From JBCDBH01 sp039184055 (lineage in GTDB: Bacteria > Acidobacteriota > Thermoanaerobaculia > Multivoradales > J023), in NCBI GenBank assembly GCA_039184055.1, contig JBCDBH010000045.1, positions 1-25,236 on the forward strand: a DNA stretch of 25,236 nucleotides, given 5' to 3'. This document shows, piece after piece, positions 1 to 8,230 of the stretch; position 1 is the stretch's first letter; the number at the start of each line of letters is the position of its first letter. The notes below the pieces were generated by a model. It was not told where the DNA came from. It searched no databases and saw nothing but the letters and a program-made list of their open reading frames with translations. The translations under genes were made by a program, and so were the position numbers.

Positions 1-3000
1 CCGGGCACGCAGTCGCTCGGGATCGAGCACGAAGGGCCGCTCGCGCTGCCATACCTCGACCGGTTCATCGGAGGTCGCGCCGGCCACCGCGCCGCTTTCG
101 GCCGCGGTGGGGATCTCGGTGACGTCTTTGCTCACCCCGGCAAAGGTCGCGATACCTTTGGCGTGATCGAGACTCTCGGGCCGAAGCGCGCTGAACAGAC
201 CGAGCCAGAGCCACAGCCCGTGACTCGACACCGGCCAGCGATTGCCCCGCATCCATACGGTGCGTAGGAACTCGGAACCGGCCTCGGAAAAGCCGCGATA
301 GCCACGATCACGACGCTCGGTTCGGCTCCAGGCGCTGGCGAGCGCTTTGATGCTGCTCGCGACCTCCTCGCGACGCAGAGTGAGCCCGAGCACGTAGCTC
401 CCCACCTGATCCGGAGGATCGAAACGGATCGGAATGGTCGCACCGTCGTAGACGAAAGAACGAGGCTGCATCGGCGCACCCTGGATCGCGCCGGTGCTGG
501 TGCCGTTGAGGACGTACCACGGTGAATCGACAAACGCGGCGACGACGTTGCCGAAGCGGCGGCCTTTGATCTCGGGAATGTCGGTAACCATGCCCTCTTG
601 CAGCCAGCGCTCCGAGGCTTCGAGAAAGGCATGATCGGCTTTCTTTCTACCCGCCGTGGTCGCGGCCTCCGCGGCGAGCTCGGCGAGCACGTCGGTTGTG
701 TCACCAGCGCTCGTATCGACCAGCAGCGGGATCTCGATCGACACGGCGAGCCGTGAAGCGGCGTTATCGGTGAGCACCGAGGAGAGCGATGGATCGCCCT
801 CCTCGCGAAAGCCGAGATCGACCAGGAAGTGCTCGATCGCGGTGAGCTCATCGTTCGACGTGGTGGCGTCTTCGGCGGTGAAACGGAGCTTGAGCGTCGA
901 CGTTCGCTCGCCGTTGTACGCGGCGGCGATGTCGGTACCGGTGCTCTCGGTCTCATCGATGTCGAGCCACACCGCGCTGCTGGTGACGATCGCCGGGGTG
1001 TTGTCGGTGCGGATCAAACCGGCGCTATAGCTGGCGTCGCGATGACTGGCGCCGGCGTCGTCGGTGCTCACCCGAATCGTCGACCGCTCCACCCGCTGCG
1101 TGCGCCCGCTCTGCACCTGGCTCACCGCGCGTCCGAAGCCGATCAGGTTGAGCATCGAGGAGAACGAGCTGGTGCTCACCCGTTCACTGGTCAACACCAG
1201 CTCGCGGATCAGGAACGGCACCGATTCGGGATCGGTCTCGGCTTCGCTGTTATCGGTTTCGAGGTTGGTCATCAGGGCGACGACCTTGGGCACATCGACG
1301 AAGCGGAGCGCATCGGAGACCTGACGGTTGAAGACGCTGGCCTCGGGCTTGATCTCGAAATCGAAGAGCGCCGAATCGCGATTGATCCGTTCGAACTCGG
1401 CGGTGAGCGACAGACCGTAGTCGAGCTTGACCTTCTCGGCATGGCCTTTGAGAGTGGCGACGAACTCGTTCGCCTTGCTCGTGGGATCGGAAAGATCGAC
1501 GTGCGAGAGCAAGTCGTCGGTCTTTTCCGCCCACGCCTTGATGGCCGCCAGATCTTCCTCGTCGATCAGATCGAACGCCTTGCCCACCAGCCGCTCGGCG
1601 ACCCGCTGAATCCGCTTGCGCGCCTCGTCTCGTAGCGCTTGCGGCGAGGTGAGGATGCGCAGGTCGTTGACGATCGCGTCGATACCGGTGGCATCCGCGA
1701 AGGCACGGATCTTGGCGATGACCTGCTCGTCGGTGTCGAGCAAGCTACGCGCTTTCTCGGCGAGCCGCGCGACGCGCCCGAGAGTCTCTTCGACCTGATC
1801 GGAGATCAGCAATTCCTCGATGCTCGTGCCGCTCAACGCCTCGATCCAATCGATCAGCCGGCTGGCGTCTTCGTTGTCGAGCAGCGTCTCGATCGACAGA
1901 TCGTCGTCGTCGAGCGTCGCCAGGCGATCGAGCCAGCGTCGCACCTCTTCACCCTGAGCCGAGCCTGGATCGAGATCGACCTTCGACAACAGACGATCCC
2001 ACAACCCACGGATTTCGCCGTCGAGATTGTCGTAGAACTCGACCACGTCCTCGGCGAACGCCATCAGCTTTTTCACCCGGTTGTCCGCGGTCACCGGCCC
2101 GAGAATCTTGTCTTCGAAAAGATCCTCCAGCACCTCCGCCGCCTCACCGACCAGAACCGTCTCCAAACCCGCTGGGTTCTTCGCGTACCCCAGGATTTCC
2201 CGCGCCGTGCGCACCAGCCGGGGCGTCGGCACCGCGCTCACCGCCTGCTCGAAAATCTGCCCGAGGCTGGTGCCGAGATCGTAGGTGAGATCGAGCCCTA
2301 CCGTAACGCCGAAGCTCAGCCGGCGCGTGTCCTCGCGCTTCATGTGGACCCGCGTCCAGCCGTCGTTGCGCAATCCGGCGCGCGCCACCACCATCCGGAC
2401 CCGTGACGTATAGCCGAGCCCCATCGACGCCGCCAGGCTCGCCTTCATCTCGAACGTGAACGAGGGTGCGAGCCCCGTGGTGAGCTCGAGTGCGCGAGTT
2501 TCGGCAAAGCCATAGGCGTAGTCCAAACCGAGATTGAAATCGGCCCACAGCCGCGCCGTCATCTCATGCGCCTCGCCCAGCGCCAGCGGCCGCGACAGAT
2601 CGATCACAACAGGCAAACGGCTTCCGAACACCACCTTTTCGTACGCCGTCTTGCGCAGCCACGTCTCCGTCGCCGGCAAATAATGCCGATAACGCAACTC
2701 CGCGCCCACCGAACCGTGAAACTTCAGCGTCCCGGCGGTGGCATTGAACGGCCGATCGACCTCCGCATCCACGCCGAGCGCCGCCTTGACGTCGAAAATC
2801 GCCAGATTCTGCGACGCATGAAGCGTGATCGGCACCCCGGTGTCGAAAAGATCTACCTCGAGCGCCTCCGGCTCCGTGCCGGTGATCCGCGCCGTCGCCT
2901 CCACCCGCGCGTAGGTCGGCACCGGCGCGTTGAAGAGCTGCAGCGACGTCGAATCCACCGACGCGCGCACCGGCTTGGGAAACGCATGCGGACCCTCCCC

Positions 3001-3108
3001 CACCGGCTCGTTCAACGCCGCGACCTGCGCCGTCAGCTCGTCGAACAAGCCGACCGCGCCGAGCCTCGCCAGAAGATTGTCGCTACGACGATCGCTTCTT
3101 GCAGCCAT
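1..3108 (-). CDS. Very large protein of unknown function, C-terminus outside window
   Basis: I do not recognise this protein. The frame is open from an ATG at 3108 down to base 1 without a stop, so at least 1036 codons are present and the 3' end lies outside the window. The start is supported by AAGGAG eight bases upstream of the ATG. There is no signal peptide; the N-terminus (MAARSDRRSDNLLARLG) is basic and amphipathic, so the product is cytosolic or exported by a signal-less route. Residues about 60-270 look beta-rich, with alternating hydrophobic strands. About 276-600 is strongly helical and charged, with stretches such as KKLMAFAEDVVEFYDNLDGE. The remainder is mixed. No catalytic motif or transmembrane segment stood out. 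Codon use is GC-rich like most of the window. The plus-strand frames opposite it are shadows. The reading frame is certain; the function is unknown. Confidence 0.85.
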   Translation of the reverse strand, partial: MAARSDRRSDNLLARLGAVGLFDELTAQVAALNEPVGEGPHAFPKPVRASVDSTSLQLFNAPVPTYARVEATARITGTEPEALEVDLFDTGVPITLHASQNLAIFDVKAALGVDAEVDRPFNATAGTLKFHGSVGAELRYRHYLPATETWLRKTAYEKVVFGSRLPVVIDLSRPLALGEAHEMTARLWADFNLGLDYAYGFAETRALELTTGLAPSFTFEMKASLAASMGLGYTSRVRMVVARAGLRNDGWTRVHMKREDTRRLSFGVTVGLDLTYDLGTSLGQIFEQAVSAVPTPRLVRTAREILGYAKNPAGLETVLVGEAAEVLEDLFEDKILGPVTADNRVKKLMAFAEDVVEFYDNLDGEIRGLWDRLLSKVDLDPGSAQGEEVRRWLDRLATLDDDDLSIETLLDNEDASRLIDWIEALSGTSIEELLISDQVEETLGRVARLAEKARSLLDTDEQVIAKIRAFADATGIDAIVNDLRILTSPQALRDEARKRIQRVAERLVGKAFDLIDEEDLAAIKAWAEKTDDLLSHVDLSDPTSKANEFVATLKGHAEKVKLDYGLSLTAEFERINRDSALFDFEIKPEASVFNRQVSDALRFVDVPKVVALMTNLETDNSEAETDPESVPFLIRELVLTSERVSTSSFSSMLNLIGFGRAVSQVQSGRTQRVERSTIRVSTDDAGASHRDASYSAGLIRTDNTPAIVTSSAVWLDIDETESTGTDIAAAYNGERTSTLKLRFTAEDATTSNDELTAIEHFLVDLGFREEGDPSLSSVLTDNAASRLAVSIEIPLLVDTSAGDTTDVLAELAAEAATTAGRKKADHAFLEASERWLQEGMVTDIPEIKGRRFGNVVAAFVDSPWYVLNGTSTGAIQGAPMQPRSFVYDGATIPIRFDPPDQVGSYVLGLTLRREEVASSIKALASAWSRTERRDRGYRGFSEAGSEFLRTVWMRGNRWPVSSHGLWLWLGLFSALRPESLDHAKGIATFAGVSKDVTEIPTAAESGAVAGATSDEPVEVWQRERPFVLDPERLRAR

Positions 3109-3186
3109 AATCCGTTCTCCTTCGGGCAGATGGTGGTCATTTCAGCGTAGCAGGTACGATCGTCGCCTGCTGGGCCAGAACGAGCG

Positions 3187-3213
3187 AAGCGGAGTGGCCT
3201 CACCACTCCGCTT
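3187..3213 (-). terminator. Hairpin downstream of the S8 protease, probable terminator
   Basis: A perfect 11-bp inverted repeat (AAGCGGAGTGG / CCACTCCGCTT) with a 5-base loop begins 26 bases past the stop codon of the minus-strand protease. It lies between that gene and the next minus-strand gene. On the minus strand it is followed by CGCTCGTTCTGG, which is not a real U tract, so intrinsic termination would be weak or factor-assisted. Confidence 0.55.
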
Positions 3214-3239
3214 GGCTAGTCCGAAGGAGAGATCGGCGT

Positions 3240-6200
3240 TTACGGTGAACAGCTCACCGTATAGCTCATCGGCGAGGAGGTCTGGCTCGCCACACCGACC
3301 GCGAAGCGCTCGTCGGTGTAGGCGCCACAGAAAGCCGGATCGGTGATGGTCAGCTCCATGCGGAACTCGCCGTTTTCATCCGTTTTGTAGTACTGCGTTT
3401 GTCCCTGCGCGTCGAGGTAGGTCAGGAGCTCGCCGTCGCGTTCGACCACGCCGTCGCGTGTGCGCCAGGTGTAGATGAATTGGTGCGGACGCGGTGGGCT
3501 GGTTTCGATCTCGAGAATCGCGGTATCCCCCATGACGTAGCTCGGGAAGTTGGCATCGGGACGCGTCGCGACGACCGGCGAGTTCGGCGTGCCGATGGTG
3601 CAGTTCACCGAAGAGCCTTCTGGTCCACCGTAGACCGAGATGGTCTTTTGGTCGTTGTATGGCTGCTCCCGCAACCGCAAGGTGCCACGAATACACGCAT
3701 CGCCACCACGATATTTGATCCAGATCACCCGCGATTGATCGACCCCGAGCGTCATGGTGGGCAGGTCGGCGTCAAAGGTCGAACCGTTGGCCGAAACCTC
3801 GAAGAGTCCCGGTTCGAGAGGGTTGTTCGGCGCCCGCTCGATCGAACCATCGAATTGCACCGGGACATCCGAGAGATTGAGCACGGTGTACGGACGGATC
3901 GAATCGTGTCGAAAGATGTTCCGCATGGTCGGATCGACCGGGAAGATGTTGAGGTAGTGATTGAAGAGCGTGTCGACGGTGCCGACTTCGACGTTGTTGC
4001 TTTCGTCGTCTTCCCACAAAACGTCTTGTTGATCGATCACGGCCTGGTACTGACTTCGCGCGTCGACCGTCAAGTCGACCACCTGCACACCGTCGACCAG
4101 ATCGGCGGCGGAAATCGTCACGCCACTCGAAGCTCCCGACACGGTCAGCCTGATCGCCTTGCACGACGGTCCAAAACCCGTTCGGTAGACGGTCACCGGT
4201 AGGGTGTAGGTTTCACTTTGCTTGAGTCGCGCTCGTGGGCGACCGAAAGCGTCGTAAAGAAAGGGAGAGATCAGCGGCTCGATCGAATAGTCGACTCCCA
4301 CCTGGCCATAGGGCAGATCGATCATGGGCTGCACCGTACCCTCGACTACTTCGTCGAGCCGGTTCGACGTGTCGGTTTCGAGCTCGAGAACGATCTCGTC
4401 CACCGTCGGGTCGTACCAGCGTGGTAGATCGATATCGATGTTCGTTTGATAGGTCTGACCGCTGATCAGTCGACTGAAGACCTCCTGCCGCTGCCCGCCG
4501 TGGTCGGTCTTAGCGAAGATCTTGATTTCATATCGATTGGCGCCATTGTCGAAGAACGACGCGGGCACCAGCTCACCGTTGGGTTGTTCGACACGGAGGC
4601 GAAAACCCAGAGCCACCTCATCACCGGGTTGGAACTTCGGGCAGTCCGGATCGCTGTTGAGCCAGGCGTTGTCCAGCTCGATGGCGACAGGCCCGTCGTA
4701 GGCGCCGACCTGGACGAGATGACCGAGGGAGTTGTTACCCGGAGTCGTATCGCCCGGAACGGTGACCTCGACAAAGATGTAGTGGTCGCCGACCGTTGTC
4801 TCGTCGGGAATCTGCACGTCGACCGAGCTGGAGGTCCGAAAGAGCAACGACGCCGTGGCGCTGCTGTCGATTGGAAACCAACCCATCAACTCGGTCGCCC
4901 CCTGGAGACTCGGCTCGGAGTTGATCACGACCCGCGCGGTCGCCCCGCTGAAGGGGACCAAACCAGCGTCACCGGCGTCGAACTCGACGGTGACGACATC
5001 GCCTGGACCGATCCCGCTGCCGTTGGCGATCGTCACCGAGTCGAGACCGACATCGGGCTCGAAATCGGGTAGGTAGAGCAGTCGATCCGGGCTGCCCGAG
5101 TCCACTTCCCCCTGACGAAACAAGAGGCGATTCTTGGTCGCTACCCGGATCAGGGTGTCGCGTACGGCGCTCGGATCGCTGATGCCTGTCGCCTGCATGA
5201 GGACCGCCGCGGCTCCCGACACCAGAGCCGTGGCATTCGACGCGCCGCTCGCCTCAGCGTAACCGCCGTTACCGACCGCGGCATAGACGTTCTCACCCGG
5301 TGCGAAGAGCTCGTTGCAGCCGCCGTACCCTGTACCCAGGATGCCATCGGGATAGGCGGTGCCGTCGAGCCAAAGCTCGTCCCAAATCGTGCTGGCGCCG
5401 ACGGTGAAGCTGCCGCCGTGCACGCCGAAGGCCGTTCTGTCACAGCTTTGGTCGTACCGATTTCCCGCCGATGCCGAGAGGAACACACCATCATTGAACA
5501 CTGCGGTGGCCGCCATTTGGATCGAGGTGCGGACACTCGACTGAATCGAAATACTCGCCACCGCCGGTCCCGAGAAATGATCATCGACCACGTACTGCAT
5601 GGCGTCGAGCAAAGAACTCAGCGGGCAGCGATCTCGGTTGCACACGACCAGGTTGATGATGTTCGCGCCACGTGCCACACCGACGTTGTTGCCGGCCGCC
5701 AGGCTCGCCATGAAGGTTCCGTGGGCGATGTCGTGCGGCCCGCCGACGAAATCGGCCGCGATCGTCGCCCGGCCCGAGAACTCCTGATGACCCGTCTCGA
5801 CGTATTTGTCCAGGATGTAGATGTCGACACCGATCCCCAAACCGAACGTAAAGAACTGCCCGTCGAGGAGCGAACCGCGTTGGTCGATCCGATCGAGCGC
5901 CCAGCTGTAGTTCGAAGCCTGACTGGCCGGTGAGGACTCCGCCCCACCGATCACGTCGGGCGGTACCAACTCCGGCACCGGCATCAGATCGTTCTGATCG
6001 ACAAAGCTGACCGAGCTGTCTTTGAGGATCAGCTCGAGACCGGCGGCCGTCACCTGGGTCACCAACGCCGCGTTGATCGAGCGGTAGTCCGAGGCGACCT
6101 TCATATGGAGACCGTGGAGCGTGTTGAGCTGCGCGACCAGCTGACGCGATTTCGCGACGCTGTCGGTGACGTCTTCGAAGCCGACGATGTACTCGCCGTC

Positions 6201-6320
6201 AATGGGATGGTCGGCGGGGGTATACGTCGCTCCAGCCTCGGCGTTGCCCCAGGTCGCGGCGACCAGGGGGTTCGAGACGATGATCAAGAGAAGAAAGAAA
6301 CACAGCTGATGTCGTTTCAT
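3240..6320 (-). CDS. Secreted subtilisin-like (S8) serine protease with I9 propeptide and beta-rich tail
   Basis: Predicted endopeptidase acting outside the inner membrane, 1026 aa. The ATG at 6320 is preferred over an in-frame start 69 bases upstream. It has GAGGAG upstream and begins a clear signal peptide (MKRHQLCFFLLLIIVSNPLVAA). Residues about 41-112 match an inhibitor-I9 propeptide (GEYIVGFED ... VSFVDQND). The S8 catalytic domain follows: Asp171 in DIYILDKYVETGHQEF, His200 in AHGTFMASLAAG, oxyanion Asn287 in SASAGN and Ser361 in GASNATALVSG, so the set is complete. From about residue 435 to the end are beta-sandwich-like segments, the first resembling CARDB domains (DSVTIANGSGIGPGDVVTVEF). 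This tail is far longer than in a minimal subtilisin and may bind substrate or surface. A hairpin lies downstream. Substrate is unknown; processing of the surface or toxin proteins nearby is possible but unproven. Confidence 0.93.
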   Translation of the reverse strand: MKRHQLCFFLLLIIVSNPLVAATWGNAEAGATYTPADHPIDGEYIVGFEDVTDSVAKSRQLVAQLNTLHGLHMKVASDYRSINAALVTQVTAAGLELILKDSSVSFVDQNDLMPVPELVPPDVIGGAESSPASQASNYSWALDRIDQRGSLLDGQFFTFGLGIGVDIYILDKYVETGHQEFSGRATIAADFVGGPHDIAHGTFMASLAAGNNVGVARGANIINLVVCNRDRCPLSSLLDAMQYVVDDHFSGPAVASISIQSSVRTSIQMAATAVFNDGVFLSASAGNRYDQSCDRTAFGVHGGSFTVGASTIWDELWLDGTAYPDGILGTGYGGCNELFAPGENVYAAVGNGGYAEASGASNATALVSGAAAVLMQATGISDPSAVRDTLIRVATKNRLLFRQGEVDSGSPDRLLYLPDFEPDVGLDSVTIANGSGIGPGDVVTVEFDAGDAGLVPFSGATARVVINSEPSLQGATELMGWFPIDSSATASLLFRTSSSVDVQIPDETTVGDHYIFVEVTVPGDTTPGNNSLGHLVQVGAYDGPVAIELDNAWLNSDPDCPKFQPGDEVALGFRLRVEQPNGELVPASFFDNGANRYEIKIFAKTDHGGQRQEVFSRLISGQTYQTNIDIDLPRWYDPTVDEIVLELETDTSNRLDEVVEGTVQPMIDLPYGQVGVDYSIEPLISPFLYDAFGRPRARLKQSETYTLPVTVYRTGFGPSCKAIRLTVSGASSGVTISAADLVDGVQVVDLTVDARSQYQAVIDQQDVLWEDDESNNVEVGTVDTLFNHYLNIFPVDPTMRNIFRHDSIRPYTVLNLSDVPVQFDGSIERAPNNPLEPGLFEVSANGSTFDADLPTMTLGVDQSRVIWIKYRGGDACIRGTLRLREQPYNDQKTISVYGGPEGSSVNCTIGTPNSPVVATRPDANFPSYVMGDTAILEIETSPPRPHQFIYTWRTRDGVVERDGELLTYLDAQGQTQYYKTDENGEFRMELTITDPAFCGAYTDERFAVGVASQTSSPMSYTVSCSP

Positions 6321-6570
6321 TATGACTCCTCGGCTCGATACGAGCTCGCAATTGCGGGTTGTGGACGCGAGAGGTCGCGCCGCAACCACCTGTCATTGCA
6401 AGCGATACGCCGTGCCGAAAGAACCTTGATGAAAAGCCGAGCCTAGGGGATGAGCGTGTCGATCTCGGGGATCGAGGCCAACGAGCGGGCACGACGTGCT
6501 CTCGAGACTGTGCCCGCCGGGTACGAAATCGTTCCCATGCGATCGAGACGATGTCTCTCAGAGTGGCTCG
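6321..6570. other. Non-coding stretch upstream of the protease
   Basis: No convincing gene on either strand. It holds the leader of the protease gene at its left end and a GC-rich inverted repeat near its right part. I could not identify a promoter I would defend. Frames that cross it on the minus strand are read-through of the broken gene fragment to its right. Confidence 0.5.
6485..6517 (-). repeat. Inverted repeat (possible transcription stop)
   Basis: Eight-base perfect arms GCGGGCAC and GTGCCCGC surround a 17-base spacer that itself contains a smaller dyad (GCACGACGTGC overlaps the left arm). On the minus strand it lies after the DUF4157 gene and the broken fragment, where a terminator would be expected. 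There is no T-rich tail. Confidence 0.35.
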
Positions 6571-6700
6571 AGGATCGCCAGGCAACGCGCTGCTATCGCC
6601 CTGGCTGGCGAAGTTACCCAGCTCGTTGGAGTAGGTGACCATGTTGCCGGTGTCGAGATCGATGATAGTGAGGTCGAAAGCGACGTTGGTGAGTGAGCCG
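6571..6700 (-). pseudogene. Broken second copy of the C-terminal 43 codons of the secreted CBM-like protein
   Basis: This segment aligns without gaps to 8234-8363, with 113 of 130 bases identical by my count. Translated on the minus strand it gives GSLTNVAFDLTIIDLDTG and then NMVTYSNELGNFASQGDS, nearly the same as the end of the intact protein. The homology stops exactly at the final GDP codons. The intact copy has TGA there; here the codon is CGA, so the frame runs on into unrelated residues. Upstream coding sequence and a start with a ribosome-binding site are absent. It is best read as the 3' stump of a paralogue whose body was lost or replaced by the adjacent DUF4157 gene. Confidence 0.8.
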
Positions 6701-6736
6701 AGCCTGTTCAACAGGTTGTCTGGACTACGATCGATT

Positions 6737-8059
6737 CTATTTCCAAAGATGGACGCCGCCGTTGTGGCCGTGTTTGGCGTGCACCCGCATGTCCACGAGC
6801 ACCATGTAGTACTCAGGGGTCAGATGGTGCCAGGTCCACGTGCCCTGCCGGTTATTGTCGTAGAGCATGTCGGCGATGGCGAAGTGCTGAGCCCTTGACG
6901 CAGTGGGTAGATGCACCGACTTGCCCGACGGCATGACGCCTAGGTCATTGTCGCTCAAATCGTTGTTCATCTGGACATAGGAGTCGTGGTCAACCGGATC
7001 TTGCCATGCAATGTCGGCTGCATCCAGCTCATCCTCAACCTCGTCCTGGTCATTGAAGCCGTCGACCTTGGTGGTTGGATCCTCGCCGAAATCGATATTG
7101 CCTTTATCGTCACGGTAGTAAATGACGTTTTCGTACTCGACCCCATTGGACGTGCCGGTGTAGCCGCTATTGACGCTATACGTATGGGGTGTGCGCGCTG
7201 GCTGAATGATGTTCTCTTTGCCATCATCATCTTCCACCGCCTGCAGGCCGATCAGCTCCTTGAACCTTGCACGGGTGACCCCACTTTCGTTCAACCACGT
7301 TCCGAAAGCGGCGTTGAGATCGACCTTAGGTTGCTGACCCGCTTTCTCATAGTGATACTCGGCAAGATTGAGGAATACATTCTTCAGAACTTCGTCGGGC
7401 AACCTTTGTGCTTGTTGTGTCAAGTCGCTCCAATCGATGATCTCCTCGGCCGAGCCCGGGGCGCTTTCGTGATCGCCATTGGACTCCTCGGAGTCGTACA
7501 CCGCTTGAATCACACCGCCGCGAACGGCGAAACCTCGCGCTCCGCGGCTATCGGAAGCAACATCCACACCGTAGCGGTCGGTGATCGCGGCACCGACCGA
7601 CTGTGCACGCTCACCCATCGTGAACGCTTCACGCTCGAGACGCGGATTCTCGTTGAGCCAGGCGCCACTCACCCGCTGCTCTCCTTCGACTCGTCCTTGT
7701 TTTTGTTGCATCACATGCCAGGCTTCGTGAGGGAGATAGGACTCGTTTCCGGGTCCGATGTGAATCTGATTGCCCTGGGCATAGGCCAGGGCGTGGATTT
7801 GTGCGGGTTTCGCGGAGTTGTAATGAACCTTGACGTCGTCGGCCGATTCCCCGGACAGCGCTTCGATCCCGATCTTGAGCTGGTCGGGCAAACCGGTCTT
7901 GTTGTCGGAAGGATGGAGCGGGGTGTTCGTAAGATCGAAACCGCCACCGTTCGGCGACTCGGAGACAGAAGATCGCTGATGAGGCCGAACCGCGAAGGAC
8001 GTACCCCTCGACTCGGTTGCACGACTCGGCACCGGCTTGCGAAGCCTCGACATTCCCAT
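6737..8059 (-). CDS. DUF4157 protein with C-terminal WHH/HNH-type nuclease motif (putative injected toxin)
   Basis: 440 aa. The ATG at 8059 has AGGGAG five bases upstream; an in-frame GTG at 8083 is less likely. Residues about 50-124 are the DUF4157 domain found on effectors of extracellular contractile injection systems and some polymorphic toxins. It carries the HExxH-type motif HEAWHVMQQ at 111-119, and a downstream ENPRLEREA segment could give a further metal ligand. The middle (about 185-400) is acidic and unassigned. The last 35 residues carry WHH (410-412), MVLVD, His427, His430, His432 and NGG, the pattern of the WHH branch of HNH/endonuclease VII toxins, ending exactly at the stop. 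No signal peptide. GC is visibly lower than in neighbouring genes, suggesting transfer. No immunity-like gene follows; instead there is the broken fragment. DUF4157 assignment is strong, nuclease assignment good, the delivery route is inference. Confidence 0.85.
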   Translation of the reverse strand: MGMSRLRKPVPSRATESRGTSFAVRPHQRSSVSESPNGGGFDLTNTPLHPSDNKTGLPDQLKIGIEALSGESADDVKVHYNSAKPAQIHALAYAQGNQIHIGPGNESYLPHEAWHVMQQKQGRVEGEQRVSGAWLNENPRLEREAFTMGERAQSVGAAITDRYGVDVASDSRGARGFAVRGGVIQAVYDSEESNGDHESAPGSAEEIIDWSDLTQQAQRLPDEVLKNVFLNLAEYHYEKAGQQPKVDLNAAFGTWLNESGVTRARFKELIGLQAVEDDDGKENIIQPARTPHTYSVNSGYTGTSNGVEYENVIYYRDDKGNIDFGEDPTTKVDGFNDQDEVEDELDAADIAWQDPVDHDSYVQMNNDLSDNDLGVMPSGKSVHLPTASRAQHFAIADMLYDNNRQGTWTWHHLTPEYYMVLVDMRVHAKHGHNGGVHLWK

Positions 8060-8086
8060 ATCGTCTCCCTCACTCTCGCACACGTA

Positions 8087-8114
8087 CGCTAGACGACCTT
8101 TTATAAGTCTAGCG
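8087..8114. repeat. Inverted repeat overlapping the putative promoter of the DUF4157 gene
   Basis: Perfect 8-bp arms CGCTAGAC (8087-8094) and GTCTAGCG (8107-8114) surround a 12-base AT-rich centre that contains the proposed -10 element. The position suggests an operator for a dimeric repressor, though a transcript hairpin is also possible. Confidence 0.45.
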
Positions 8115-8127
8115 ACGTTTCCGTGAA
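8100..8127 (-). promoter_or_regulatory. Candidate sigma-70-type promoter of the DUF4157 gene
   Basis: On the minus strand TTCACG (8127-8122) and TATAAA (8105-8100) are separated by 16 bases. Transcription would begin about 35 bases upstream of the chosen ATG. The AT-rich -10 stands out in an otherwise GC-rich gap of 171 bases between this gene and the one before it. Prediction from sequence only. Confidence 0.4.
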
Positions 8128-8230
8128 GCTACACGATACCGCCTCGAGGACGCGCGAGTCGAACGCCGGAGCGCGCCTCTGCCCGAGCTCTTGATCGTTC
8201 GTAGTCAATCGTTTCTGATGACTCCGAGAT

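Noticed and set aside
829..2406. Consecutive plus-strand open frames at the left of the window
   Set aside because: They lie opposite one uninterrupted minus-strand frame with a strong ribosome-binding site that runs off the edge, and they show Arg/Asp/His-rich shadow composition.
4000..6389. In-frame start of the protease at 6389
   Set aside because: It would place 23 residues ahead of a classic signal peptide, and the internal ATG at 6320 has the better-spaced GAGGAG.
6199..6570. Continuation of the broken C-terminal fragment into the protease leader
   Set aside because: After the GDP codons similarity ends and the residues become Arg/Ser-rich, with no domain; this is read-through caused by the lost stop codon, and it overlaps the protease signal peptide.
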